Part shown: positions 1 through 8,952 of the stretch, in pieces
Position numbering within the stretch: position 1 is the first letter of the stretch
How the letters are laid out: each line of letters begins with the position of its first letter
The notes under the pieces: model-generated
Seen by the model: only the letters and a program-made list of their open reading frames with translations
The model's database searches: none
What the model was told of the DNA's origin: nothing
Source: Limnothrix sp. FACHB-406
Lineage (GTDB): Bacteria > Cyanobacteriota > Cyanobacteriia > CACIAM-69d
DNA: 64,000 nt
NCBI RefSeq assembly: GCF_014698235.1
Contig: NZ_JACJSP010000021.1
Location: 1-64,000, forward strand
Reading direction: 5' to 3'
Made by a program: the position numbers and the translations under genes

Positions 1-275
1 CTGTGATGGGGGTAGCGAGGCGAGGCTTTCGTAGAGCATCTCTCGATGGTGGTGACAGCGACTTTCCACACCACTATTCTATTCGTGCAAGAGGTCTAAT
101 CTCTCGGGCCTCAGCTACTTGCCCACACCGGGAGCCGCAGACTACCAAACGGTGACCCTGACCGATCGGGGAGTTTCGGTGCAATATGCCGATCTGATGC
201 GCGAGCGACTGCCCCAATCCATTCAGCAAGTGACTGGTGCTTGGGAACGGGCGATCGCCAGTCTGCAAACTCCCT
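1..275 (+). pseudogene. 3' end of an unidentified gene, apparently frameshifted
   Basis: The left edge of the window holds what looks like the last part of a rightward gene. One frame reads from base 3 with a protein-like stretch (SLDGGDSDFPHHYSIRARG) and stops near 140. A second frame, open from 56, reads SGLSYLPTPGAADYQTV and ends in LQTP with a TAG at 273-275. Joining the two near bases 90-105 by a one-base shift gives a continuous plausible protein, so a frame lesion or sequence error is likely. I do not recognise the family. No start is visible because the gene begins outside the window. It converges with the kinase on the other strand. Confidence is low: the frame-joining is inference and the function is unknown. 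Confidence 0.3.
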
Positions 276-287
276 AGCCGATCGTGG

Positions 288-318
288 CGGTCTTGGGTGG
301 ATTGGCCCCTCAAGACCG
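288..318. terminator. Inverted repeat between convergent genes
   Basis: CGGTCTTG at 288-295 is the exact reverse complement of CAAGACCG at 311-318. The stem lies between the end of the rightward fragment (275) and the leftward kinase, and it overlaps the kinase stop codon at 310-312. Neither side has a clear T-run, so a bidirectional terminator role is only suggested by position. Confidence 0.35.
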
Positions 319-1877
319 ACGCAATCGCTGCTCAATTTGCTGCAAAATTTGGGGCTTGGCGCGATCCAACTCCTTCCGCAGATAGGCCTTGCCCACCTGC
401 GGATCCGCTGCGGGCATCTGTGAGCTTTGGTCAGCCCACTGACGCAGCATTTGGCAATTGGCCGCCGTTAGGTGAATCTTGGCCACATATTGGCAACTGT
501 GGGGATCCTCAAGGGCAAAAAACAGCAATCGATAACAGCTCTGCTTGGCCAACTGCCGAGCCAACTCCAAATTGCGGGGCTGTTTCAAATCCAAATAGGA
601 CGGTAGCCATTTGGCCCGCCGCGTGCCATCCCCGATCGACATATAGAGCACCGTCAGCCACAGCACCATCGGATGGGGAGACATCATGCCCATAAACCGG
701 CTGTAGCAACTGCTGCCCTCTTCGCTGGATTGGATGGCGCGAATCATTTGGCGCGGCAACATAATCCAAACCGTTGCCAACGGGTCACCACTGGTGGGCA
801 GCAGGTGAGGAAACACAATTTCCGCTACCGGTTTGCCCTTGGGCCAAGACTGCAACCGACAGAGCACATCAGGATCCGCATTGCTCGATCGACCCCGCGA
901 TTCAGACCCGCCCTCACCGCCGAGGGAAGCTCCGGGCAAGGTCGCCCGCTGGAGTGTGCTTTCAATGCGACGACTAATCAGCCGGCCGGGACTGTAGCGG
1001 TGTTCCATCGGCTCCAAGGCTTGCAAAATATCGCTCACGGACGCGGGGCGATCGTCCGGCTTTTTCGCCAAGCATTGCAGAATTAGTGACTCCAGTGGCT
1101 TGGGCACTTTCAGCCCCGGCCGCGCTTCCGCAAAGGTCATGGGCGGGCTGTCCCGGTGTACCTTATACCAACTGCCAAAGGAATGGGTTTCCGCCCGCAG
1201 GGGCATCTTCCCCGAGAGCATTTCAAACATCACCACGCCCAGGCTATAGATATCGGCCCGGCCGTCCAACTCCTTGCCTTCCATCTGCTCCGGTGACGAG
1301 TAGGCCAGGGTTCCCATGAAGTGGCTGGTTTGGGCCGCATCCCCCTGCATGAGCTTGGCGATCCCAAAATCCAAAATCTTGACCGACTCACCCATGTCCG
1401 GATCTTGCACCACCAGCAGGTTGCTGGGTTTGATGTCTCGGTGGACGATCGGGCAGAGGCGATCCTCAAGCAAAATGCCCTGGTGAGCCGCCTGAAGCCC
1501 CAGGCAAATTTGATGGGCCAGATTGAGAAAACGCGGCAGGGGCATGGTTTCCCGCTTGAAGATCGCCCCCAGGTCTCGACCTTCGAGATATTCCATCACA
1601 TAGAACGGAACCTCATCTTCGCTGACCCCGTAGTCCAACACCTGGACAATGTGCTTGCTTTTTTGCCCTAACAGAAAACAGGAGCGGGCTTCCCGTTTGA
1701 TTTGAAGCGATCGCGCATTTTCTGGTTCAGCAAGGTTTGAGACAAAAACTTCACGGCCACGGGCGCATCCAGCAGGATGTGCTTGGCTCGGTAAACGCGA
1801 CCCATAGCACCGCGCCCGATCAACTCATCGAGTCGATATCGGTCGGCTAGCACTCGGCCAAGATTCGGGTCGCTCAT
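310..1877 (-). pseudogene. Serine/threonine protein kinase, split by a frameshift
   Basis: Hanks-type Ser/Thr kinase of the cyanobacterial two-lobe type, probably a cytosolic signalling enzyme. The N-lobe begins at the ATG at 1875-1877 (MSDPNLGRVLADRYRL), with the glycine loop (GRGAMGRVYRA) and the VAVKFL lysine. It then runs out of frame near 1690 and stops at 1668. The next frame carries FYVMEYLEG, the catalytic loop HRDIKPSNLL, KILDFGIAKL and SSPEQ, then about 220 residues of non-kinase C-terminus of unknown role. Restoring one base around 1690-1697 gives RFQIKREARSCFLLG and a continuous kinase. The break falls between the VAIK strand and helix C, so without correction no active kinase is made. 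It is either a recent pseudogene or a one-base sequence error; no slippery homopolymer is present. Family assignment is firm, pseudogene status is not. Confidence 0.8.
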
Positions 1878-2941
1878 AGCGTCTGCGCTCTTCTGCTGGG
1901 CTGATCGCAAAAATTAGAAATCGTCAAATCAAACCAAGAATGCAACAAATCCGGTGAATCCTATCAGTATCCCCGATGCCCAGGTGGTGATGCCCAGGTG
2001 GCGATCGTCAATCCCGGGTATGCAGTCTTGGGTACTCAGGTACTCAGTCGGCGGGGCCAGACCGTGAGATCAAGCGTTGAAATTCTGCGGATTCAGTTGC
2101 ACCCAGACTAACTGGTCTATTTCCTCGTCATGATCCTTGCCAAAGGAACTCGATCGAACACCCGAGCGAGCAGATGCCCGAGTGAGCAGATGCTTAAGGG
2201 AACGGATGCAACAGATCTAACTGATTTAACTGCTCCAATAGCCATATCTGACCTGATCAGAGCCATCAGGAGCCGCTCCCGAAGACCTGTCTAGAAGGCT
2301 AGGGTAAGCAAACCAACCAAAATTAAAGCAAAAAGTTGATGAACAATGCGATTGGCGGCGGGAGACCTTAAGGGCGATCGCCCGCCAGGAGTAGGGAAAA
2401 AATGGAGCGGCGGGGTTGGTTGAGGAGAGCTGGCAGGGAGAGGAAGCGTTGGGCCCGATTCCCCAATCATTGTCGCCTACTCCCAACTGATGGAGCAAAG
2501 GGGTCGATCGCGCCCTTGCGCAGAATTGAGGACTTTGGTGGCTCAGTTTTGTGGCCCTGCTGCGAGTGGAGGGTGAGTCGATAGCGGAGCGGCCGCAACC
2601 GTGGAAGCTGTGGAAACCGTGCCGATCGCCTTGGGCCAAGTCAGAATTGGGGAAATCCAGTTTGCAGGTATCCGTGAAACGTACGGAATGTGCGGAATAT
2701 GCAGAATTTGTTGAATTGGCGCAATTTGCGGAACTTGCGAAATTTCTATCAATTCTGGGAATTGGTCGCATCCATCGTTAAGTTTGTGTTGAGCTTTGCC
2801 CCTAAAGTTTTGCCCCTAGAGTTTTCACCTAGAGTTTGCCCCTAGAGCTTTCATCGCGAGTCTGCACCTGAATTTGTGTCCGGTTGGGGGCCCGCCGTCT
2901 CCGCATTGGTTTTCCAGTTAAGTCTGATGGTCTTTGAACAA
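1878..2941. other. Gene-free stretch with short degenerate repeats
   Basis: About 1.06 kb without a convincing gene; open frames here are biased and resemble nothing known. It contains a tandem GATGCCCAGGTGG pair (about 1976-2003), a CCGAGCGAGCAGATGCC-like pair (about 2161-2190), a degenerate 9-base array on GCGGAATTT (about 2685-2745), and repeats of GCCCCTAGAGTTT (about 2798-2852) just ahead of manC. It presumably holds the promoters of the leftward kinase and of manC, but I could not pick out confident boxes. Confidence 0.6.
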
Positions 2942-4015
2942 ATGGTTGCTTCCTCAACTCCCCAGTTAATCCCGATCGTCTTGGCCGGTGGCAAGGGTGA
3001 GCGGTTTTGGCCCCTCAGTCGCCGTCAGTTTCCCAAGCAGTTTCTCTGTTTGGATGGCAGCGGCCGCAGTTTGTTGCAAGCCACGATCGATCGCCTGATT
3101 CCGTTGGCGGGGGCGGCGGAGCATGTTTGGGTTGTGACGGGTCAACACCTGGAAGCCACGGCCCGCGAACAGTTGCCAGAATTACCGGCGGCAAATTTTG
3201 CGATCGAACCGGAAGGGCGCGACACGGCCCCGGCCCTGGCTTGGGCAACCCTGGAGGCGGCCAAGCAATATGGTGACGAGGCGGTGTTGGGCTTCTTCCC
3301 GGCGGATCACTGGATTGGGGACGGGGAAGCGTTTGCCCAAACCCTGGCGGCGGCGGCGACCTTGGCCCGCACGGAGGGGGCGATCGTCACCTTGGGCATT
3401 ACGCCAACCCAGCCGGCCACGGGCTATGGCTACATCGAACAGGGCGAGGCCTTGGGGGACTTTGCGGGCCTGCCGGGCTATCGCGTCAGTCGGTTCACGG
3501 AAAAGCCCGATCGCGCCCGGGCCGAACAGTTCCTCGCCAGTGGTCGCTATAGCTGGAATAGCGGCATGTTTGTGTTTCAGGCCAAGACGGTGATTGCGGA
3601 ATTAGAACGGCACGCCCCGGAAATTATTGAACCGCTGCGGGCGGAAGGGGTGGCGGCCTATGGCAAGGTTCCCAAGCTGAGTGTGGACTATGCGCTGATG
3701 GAAAAGACCGATCGCGCCTGCATTGTTCCGGCGGCCTTTGCTTGGGATGACCTGGGCGATTGGAATGCGATCGAGCGGCTGTTAAAGGGCGATCGGGCCA
3801 ATGTAGATTTGGCTCAACATTTGGCTTTGGAGACAACCGGGGCGATCGTTTACAGCAGCGATCCCGAAGAGTTGGTGGTCACCATTGGCCTAGAGGATGT
3901 GGTGGTGGTGCGCGATGGGAATGTGACTCTGATTGTGGCGAAGGATCGCACCCAAGATATTAAGGCGGCGGTGAAGGCGGTGCAGGATCACCCTGAATGG
4001 CTCGATCGGCTCTAG
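2942..4015 (+). CDS. manC: Mannose-1-phosphate guanylyltransferase
   Basis: Makes GDP-mannose from mannose 1-phosphate and GTP in the cytosol, the donor for cell-surface polysaccharides and glycans. The protein (357 residues) opens with the nucleotidyltransferase signature GGKGERFWPLSRRQFPKQF, followed by the HWIGDGEAF region, FTEKPD and the NSGMFVF motif of sugar-phosphate guanylyltransferases. Its length fits the single-domain ManC form; there is no C-terminal phosphomannose isomerase cupin domain as in long bifunctional versions. The ATG at 2942 starts ten residues before the conserved PIVLAGG. An in-frame ATG at 2927 and a GTG at 2876 are further upstream, but the residues they would add do not look conserved. 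The gene is preceded by a repeat-rich spacer and followed after 76 bases by an EVE-domain gene on the same strand. No other GDP-mannose pathway gene is nearby. Confidence 0.93.
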   Translation: MVASSTPQLIPIVLAGGKGERFWPLSRRQFPKQFLCLDGSGRSLLQATIDRLIPLAGAAEHVWVVTGQHLEATAREQLPELPAANFAIEPEGRDTAPALAWATLEAAKQYGDEAVLGFFPADHWIGDGEAFAQTLAAAATLARTEGAIVTLGITPTQPATGYGYIEQGEALGDFAGLPGYRVSRFTEKPDRARAEQFLASGRYSWNSGMFVFQAKTVIAELERHAPEIIEPLRAEGVAAYGKVPKLSVDYALMEKTDRACIVPAAFAWDDLGDWNAIERLLKGDRANVDLAQHLALETTGAIVYSSDPEELVVTIGLEDVVVVRDGNVTLIVAKDRTQDIKAAVKAVQDHPEWLDRL

Positions 4016-4091
4016 GGCATGTTTAGGTTGATGTCGCTAGGGATTTTAAGTTGTGTTTTAATCACAGAGCTTTGCTTGTGCTCGTTTTCCT

Positions 4092-4583
4092 ATGGCTTTG
4101 CCCCCTGTGCCGGCCGCTTGCTGGCTGATTAAATCTGAACCCATAACTTACTCGATCGCCCACCTAGAGCGCGATCGACAGACCATTTGGGATGGCGTGC
4201 GGAACTATCAAGCGCGTAACTTTCTGCAAGCGATGCAGCCGGGAGATTGGGCGTTTTTTTATCACTCCAACACGGAGCCGCCGGGAATTGCGGGTCTGGC
4301 GCAGGTGGCCGTGGCCAAGGTGGTGGATCCAACCCAGTTTGACCCCAACAGCCCGTATTTTGACCCCAAGGCCAGTCCCGATCGCCCCCGTTGGTTCACG
4401 GTGGAAGTGGCCCATTTGCAAACCTTTGATCGGTTCTTACCTCTGGAATTGTTGCGATCGCAATTCACGGCCGATGAGTTGCTGATTTTGCGACGGGGAA
4501 ACCGCCTTTCCGTTACGCCGGTCGATCCCCCTGTGGCTGAGCGATTACTAATGTTGGCCAGCTCGCCTCAAACCGCGCCTTAA
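4092..4583 (+). CDS. EVE domain-containing protein
   Basis: Small (163 residues) single-domain protein of the EVE family (PUA-like fold, related to YTH domains and human THYN1). Such domains are thought to bind modified bases in DNA or RNA. Seen in the sequence: the opening strand WLIKSEP, WDGVRNYQARNFL, the GDWAFFYHSN loop and GIAGLAQV, all characteristic of the family. PRWFTVEV and LRRGNRLSVTPV follow near the C-terminus. Length is normal. Start is the ATG at 4092. It sits 76 bases after manC on the same strand and is followed by a hairpin at 4620-4643, so it could be the last gene of a two-gene unit. Its biological substrate is unknown; nothing nearby suggests a modification or restriction system. 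Confidence 0.88.
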   Translation: MALPPVPAACWLIKSEPITYSIAHLERDRQTIWDGVRNYQARNFLQAMQPGDWAFFYHSNTEPPGIAGLAQVAVAKVVDPTQFDPNSPYFDPKASPDRPRWFTVEVAHLQTFDRFLPLELLRSQFTADELLILRRGNRLSVTPVDPPVAERLLMLASSPQTAP

Positions 4584-4619
4584 ACCTAAATAGAAAGCTA
4601 AAAGAGAGCCAAACGGGGG

Positions 4620-4643
4620 CCCAATTTAATTTGTTAAATTGGG
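4620..4643 (+). terminator. Hairpin after the EVE gene
   Basis: CCCAATTTAA at 4620-4629 pairs perfectly with TTAAATTGGG at 4634-4643 around a four-base loop. It lies 37 bases after the EVE stop codon. A second copy of the right arm (TTAAATTGGGTCT) follows at about 4648-4660, so two alternative stems could form. The tail has T-rich patches but no clean T-run. Confidence 0.5.
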
Positions 4644-4829
4644 TCTGTTAAATTGGGTCTCTCAGCTCCATCAAACCCCATCAAACTCCACCGAACGCCA
4701 GCAGGCTGGGGGCTGGAGCGCCTGGCTCCGGCTTTGGGAAATTGCGCTTTAACCAAATTTTAAAGATAGGTTAAGCTGAGGCAACTGCCATTTTTGCTAC
4801 GGTCGAGAGCGCGTCCGCCCCCAATCCCC

Positions 4830-5063
4830 ATGATTAGCCAAGCCATTGCCCGCTACATCGAAGGTACCGACAGTTCCCACAAACCCTGGTTGCTGGTACA
4901 GCTTCGCCTTGCCAAATTGGAAGAGCAGCGCGATCGCCTTTCGCCAGCGGAATATTCCCAAGCCCTAGCGGACATTCACCAAGACTTGATGAATTTGGGT
5001 GAATGGTGGGTCGGTCGCGAACAGGAAATGTTTCGACCTCATGGGCCAGGCGGCAACGAGTAA
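4830..5063 (+). CDS. Small conserved hypothetical protein ahead of ppk
   Basis: A 77-residue protein without a recognised domain. From the ATG at 4830 it reads MISQAIARYIEG, then a charged, probably helical middle (LVQLRLAKLEEQRDRLS), an Asp/Leu-rich segment and LGEWWVGREQEMF near the end. It looks like a soluble helical protein with no signal peptide or membrane segment. A TTG 36 bases upstream is a weaker start. Its TAA (5061-5063) overlaps the ATG of polyphosphate kinase (5063-5065) as TAATG, which suggests translational coupling and perhaps a related role. It is probably a real gene, judged from the coupling and protein-like composition. The function is unknown. Confidence 0.7.
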   Translation: MISQAIARYIEGTDSSHKPWLLVQLRLAKLEEQRDRLSPAEYSQALADIHQDLMNLGEWWVGREQEMFRPHGPGGNE

Positions 5064-7291
5064 TGACTAGGGCGCAACGAGCTACCACGGAAAATCCCGA
5101 TCGACCGGAATCGCAATCGATCGACCTGCACGATCCGCAGTACTACTTCAACCGGGAACTGAGTTGGATTCAGTTCAACCGGCGAGTGCTGCACGAGTCT
5201 ATGGACGATCGCAACCCCCTGTTGGAGCGGTTGAAGTTCTCTGCGATTTTCAGCTCCAACTTGGATGAATTTTTCATGGTGCGCGTGGCGGCCCTCAAAA
5301 AGCAGGTAGAAGCGGGCGTGGCCAAGCGGCCCCCCGACGGGCGATCGCCCCAACAGCAACTGGTTGAAATTGCCGAGCACCTGCGCCCGATCGTGGCCGA
5401 GCAACATCAACACTACGCCAAGGTGTTGCGTCCCCTGCTGGCCGAACAGGGCATTTACCTGCTGGATTACGTTGACCTGAACCAAGAGCAGCGGGCCTAT
5501 CTCCATCAGCTCTTTGAGGCGGAAATTTTCCCGGTACTCACGCCCCTGGCAGTTGATCCGGGTCATCCCTTTCCTCATATTTCCAACCTCAGCCTGAATC
5601 TGGCGGTGGTGGTGCAGGATCCGGAAACCCAGGAAGATCACTTTGGGCGGGTGAAGGTTCCCGAAAGCTTGCCCCGGTTTTTGCCCCTGGCGGCCGATAG
5701 CCTAGATCCGGCCACCCTCAGTGCCGATTGGGTGGGGGTCAATCCCGGTAAGCCGGTTTGGGTTTGCGTGGCGATCGAGCAAGTGATTGCTCACAACCTG
5801 GAAAGCCTGTTTCCGGGCATGAATATCCTGGAATATCAGCCCTTTCGGGTCACCCGCAACGCGGACATCGCCGTGGCGGAAGATGAGGCCGATGATCTGC
5901 TGCTGGCGATCGAACAGGAATTGCGAAAGCGGCGCTTGGGTGGTTCCGTGGTGCGGCTAGAGGTGCTGGACACCATGCCCACGGAAATTAGCGATCGACT
6001 GCTCGAAGAGTTGGAAATTACCGCCGAGAGCGTCTATCCCGTCACCGGTCTGTTGGGGCTACGGGACTTCATGGCCTTTTTGGGCTTGCCCCTGCCTCAC
6101 TTGAAAGATCCGTCCTGGAACCCAGTGATTCCTAAGCGGGTGCAGCGCCTGCCGGAACCTTCGGAAAATGCGCAATCCCCAGAGGAAGAGGAAGTCAGCG
6201 ACTTTTTCACAGAAATTCGCCGCCAAGACTTGCTGCTACACCATCCCTATCACTCCTTTTCGGCCACAGTGCAGCGGTTCATCACGGAAGCAGCCCGCGA
6301 TCCGAATGTGCTGACGATCAAGATGACCCTGTATCGCACCTCTGGCGACTCCCCGATCGTCCATGCCCTGATTGATGCGGCGGAAAACGGCAAACAGGTG
6401 GTGGTGTTGGTGGAACTCAAGGCGCGGTTTGATGAAGAAAACAACATCAACTGGGCCCGCAAGCTGGAAAGCGCCGGGGTGCATGTGGTTTATGGCTTGG
6501 TGGGCCTAAAAACCCACACCAAAATTGTGCTGGTGGTGCGCAAGGAGCCGGAGGGCCTGCGCCGCTATGTCCACATTGGAACCGGAAACTATAACCCCAA
6601 AACCGCCAAGCTCTACACCGATGTGGGGCTGCTCAGTTGCCGGCCGGAGCTGGGAGCTGACTTGACCGATTTGTTCAATTACCTAACGGGTTATTCTCGC
6701 CAACGCGCCTATCGCAAGCTGTTGGTGGCCCCGGTGAACATGCGCGATCGGATGGTGGCCTTGATTCAACGGGAGCGCGACTGGGCCCGCCAAGGTCACC
6801 AGGGGCGGGTTGTGGCCAAAATGAATGCCCTGGTAGATCCGGTGGTGATTCGGGCGCTGTATGAGGCCTCCCAAGCGGGGGTGCAGGTGGATTTGATTGT
6901 GCGGGGAATTTGTTGTTTGCGGCCGGGTTTGCCGGGCCTGAGCGACCACATCCGCGTGGTCAGCATTGTGGGCCGCTTTTTGGAACATTCCCGCATTTTC
7001 TATTTCCACAATGGCGGCCAAGATGAGCTGTATATTGGCAGTGCCGATTGGATGCCCCGCAATTTGACACGGCGGGTAGAGGCCGTCACCCCGATCGAGG
7101 ATCCCGATTTGGTGCAAGAATTGCAAGCCATTTTGGGTGTGATGCTGGCTGACACACGCAACGCTTGGGAACTACGGGCGGATGGGATCTACATCCAACG
7201 GCAACCCCTTGGCAAATCGGATCCCCAAGCGTCTCAGGTGGTGTTGATGCAGTTGGCGGAACAGGAAGCAGTGATGAAGGATGACGATTAG
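5063..7291 (+). CDS. ppk: Polyphosphate kinase 1
   Basis: Reversibly transfers the gamma phosphate of ATP onto inorganic polyphosphate, the phosphate and energy store of cyanobacterial cells. The protein is 742 residues, normal for PPK1. Seen in order: the N-terminal YFNRELSWIQFNRRVLHE, the middle domain, LLLHHPYHSF, the catalytic LKTHTKIVLVVR carrying the histidine that is autophosphorylated in the family, then HIGTGNYNPKTAKLYTD, and FLEHSRIFYFHNG carrying the second catalytic histidine. DWMPRNLTRRVEAVTPI marks the C-terminal phospholipase D-like domain. The chosen ATG at 5063 overlaps the stop of the small upstream gene; an upstream GTG-type start (5003) would add unconserved residues. The next gene begins about 60 bases downstream. 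Confidence 0.97.
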   Translation: MTRAQRATTENPDRPESQSIDLHDPQYYFNRELSWIQFNRRVLHESMDDRNPLLERLKFSAIFSSNLDEFFMVRVAALKKQVEAGVAKRPPDGRSPQQQLVEIAEHLRPIVAEQHQHYAKVLRPLLAEQGIYLLDYVDLNQEQRAYLHQLFEAEIFPVLTPLAVDPGHPFPHISNLSLNLAVVVQDPETQEDHFGRVKVPESLPRFLPLAADSLDPATLSADWVGVNPGKPVWVCVAIEQVIAHNLESLFPGMNILEYQPFRVTRNADIAVAEDEADDLLLAIEQELRKRRLGGSVVRLEVLDTMPTEISDRLLEELEITAESVYPVTGLLGLRDFMAFLGLPLPHLKDPSWNPVIPKRVQRLPEPSENAQSPEEEEVSDFFTEIRRQDLLLHHPYHSFSATVQRFITEAARDPNVLTIKMTLYRTSGDSPIVHALIDAAENGKQVVVLVELKARFDEENNINWARKLESAGVHVVYGLVGLKTHTKIVLVVRKEPEGLRRYVHIGTGNYNPKTAKLYTDVGLLSCRPELGADLTDLFNYLTGYSRQRAYRKLLVAPVNMRDRMVALIQRERDWARQGHQGRVVAKMNALVDPVVIRALYEASQAGVQVDLIVRGICCLRPGLPGLSDHIRVVSIVGRFLEHSRIFYFHNGGQDELYIGSADWMPRNLTRRVEAVTPIEDPDLVQELQAILGVMLADTRNAWELRADGIYIQRQPLGKSDPQASQVVLMQLAEQEAVMKDDD

Positions 7292-7348
7292 GGGTTGCCA
7301 GGGGTGGATCGGTTGCTAGTGACTGATGAATGGCTAGTGGTGGATTGA

Positions 7349-8899
7349 TTGCTAGTGGTGGCAGAGTTGCCTGATGCCGAAAACCCGGTGGCTGAAAACC
7401 CGGAGCCGATCGCCCCTGAACTGATGCGGCAACGGCTCCGATCGGCCATTTGCGATCGGCCCCAGGACTCGGATTTATACGTGCAGTTCGCCCAAGTGCT
7501 GGCCCAACTGCAACGGTGGCCGGCGGCAGCCATGGCCCTGTGGCGGGCGGCGGAGTTGGCTCCTGCTAACTGGCGGTTGTGGCTGCAAGGGGCCCAAGTG
7601 GCGGAAGGGCTGGGCGATCGCCCGATGGCGATTCGCGCTTATTTGCGATCGCTCCAAGCCAATGGCAACAGGGCCACCTGCTGTTTTCGGGTGGCGCGGC
7701 TGCTGCGGGAATTGGGGCGCGATCGGGAAGCGGTCGACTGTGAGCGCTGGCAACTGCCCCCCGCGATCGTCCAGGAATTTGCGCGGTTGGACTATCCCTT
7801 GCATTTGTGTTCCGCCGCCGATTTACCCGCAGAGCAAACCCGCTGGCTGGAGCCGATCACCCCCTACCCACCCCTCAAAGCTGCCCGGATGTTGGGGCCT
7901 GTGCATCCGCACTTGGCTCCAGACACGGCCCCCCAACTGCCGCCCTGGCCTCGCCCCGGGGTGGTGGCCATTCCCCAGGGGCGGGCCCAAATCTCCCAGT
8001 TGGGGATCTGCATCACCACGGCCGACCATCAAGTCATTCAGGAACTGTCTTCGGGGATTGCGCCTTTGCAGGCGGTGAGCCAGCCACCGCCTGTTCGGAA
8101 ACTATCGGGCACGGCAGCCTTTTTGTCTGTGCGGTTTCGGCCCAACTATTGGCACTGGATGGTGGACTGTTTGCCCCGGTTGGCTTGGTTGGCGGAGGCG
8201 GGGTTTGAGCGATCGGCGATCGATTGGTGGGTGTTTGATCGCCTCGACTATCCCTTTCAATTCGCCACCCTGGAGCGCCTGGGCATCAACCCCGATCGCG
8301 TCGTTTCGAGCGATCGTCATCCCCACCTGCAAGCCGATCGGCTCTTGGCTTTGCCGCCCTTGGGCCGCTGTACTCCCATTTCCGACAACACTTTCACTCC
8401 CCAGACCCGCGACTTTTTGCGACGGGAATTTTTACCGCTGGCCACGGCGATCGATCCGGCCCACTGTCCCGATCGGCTCTACATCACAAGGCGCAACAAT
8501 GTGCAGCATCGCCGGTTTTTAAACGAAGCGGAAATTTTGCCCCTGTTGACCCAGCGGGGGTTTCAGGCGGTGGATCTTGATGGACTCAGTCTGGGTCACC
8601 AAGCCGCCCTGTTCCAGCGGGCCCGCGCCATTGTGGCTCCCCATGGCGCAGGTTTGACCAATTTGGCCTACGCCGAACCGGGCACGACGGTGATTGAGCT
8701 ATTTCCACCGCGTTATGTGGCGAATTTCTTTTGGTTGGTGGCCAACTGTAGCCATTTGAACTATTGGGCCCTGTTGGGGCGCGAAACGTTGCCACCTTTG
8801 CCGATCGGGGATTGGATGGCCCAGGCCCAAGCCTATCGAGATGACTTGGAAATCGATCCTCAGGCCTTGGCCACCATCCTCGATCGGGCAAGTCTATAG
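7349..8899 (+). CDS. TPR-containing GT61 family glycosyltransferase
   Basis: Probable glycosyltransferase of family 61 (formerly DUF563) with an N-terminal tetratricopeptide section. Residues about 35-130 form helical TPR-like repeats (LWRAAELAPANWRLWLQGAQ and the next unit). The catalytic half has the family hallmarks NYWHWMVDCLPRLAWL, RLYITRRNN and the C-terminal PHGAGLTNLAYAEPGTTVIE. The acceptor and sugar are unknown; related proteins act on surface polysaccharides or glycoproteins. No signal peptide is seen. The start is uncertain: TTG at 7349, GTG at 7355 and ATG at 7424 are all in frame and none has a good ribosome site, so the true protein may be 491-516 residues. It follows ppk by about 60 bases holding short GGCTAGTGGTGG-type repeats and converges with the RTX gene. 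Confidence 0.85.
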   Translation: MLVVAELPDAENPVAENPEPIAPELMRQRLRSAICDRPQDSDLYVQFAQVLAQLQRWPAAAMALWRAAELAPANWRLWLQGAQVAEGLGDRPMAIRAYLRSLQANGNRATCCFRVARLLRELGRDREAVDCERWQLPPAIVQEFARLDYPLHLCSAADLPAEQTRWLEPITPYPPLKAARMLGPVHPHLAPDTAPQLPPWPRPGVVAIPQGRAQISQLGICITTADHQVIQELSSGIAPLQAVSQPPPVRKLSGTAAFLSVRFRPNYWHWMVDCLPRLAWLAEAGFERSAIDWWVFDRLDYPFQFATLERLGINPDRVVSSDRHPHLQADRLLALPPLGRCTPISDNTFTPQTRDFLRREFLPLATAIDPAHCPDRLYITRRNNVQHRRFLNEAEILPLLTQRGFQAVDLDGLSLGHQAALFQRARAIVAPHGAGLTNLAYAEPGTTVIELFPPRYVANFFWLVANCSHLNYWALLGRETLPPLPIGDWMAQAQAYRDDLEIDPQALATILDRASL

Positions 8900-8952
8900 A
8901 AATCAGCCAACAGAAATCAGCCAACCACGGAACGCCCAATCACCAAGCAAAC

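Noticed and set aside
2226-2771. Leftward 181-codon open frame upstream of manC
   Set aside because: Ser/Cys-rich composition typical of a non-coding frame in GC-rich DNA, crosses the 9-base repeat array, no ribosome site or recognisable motif.
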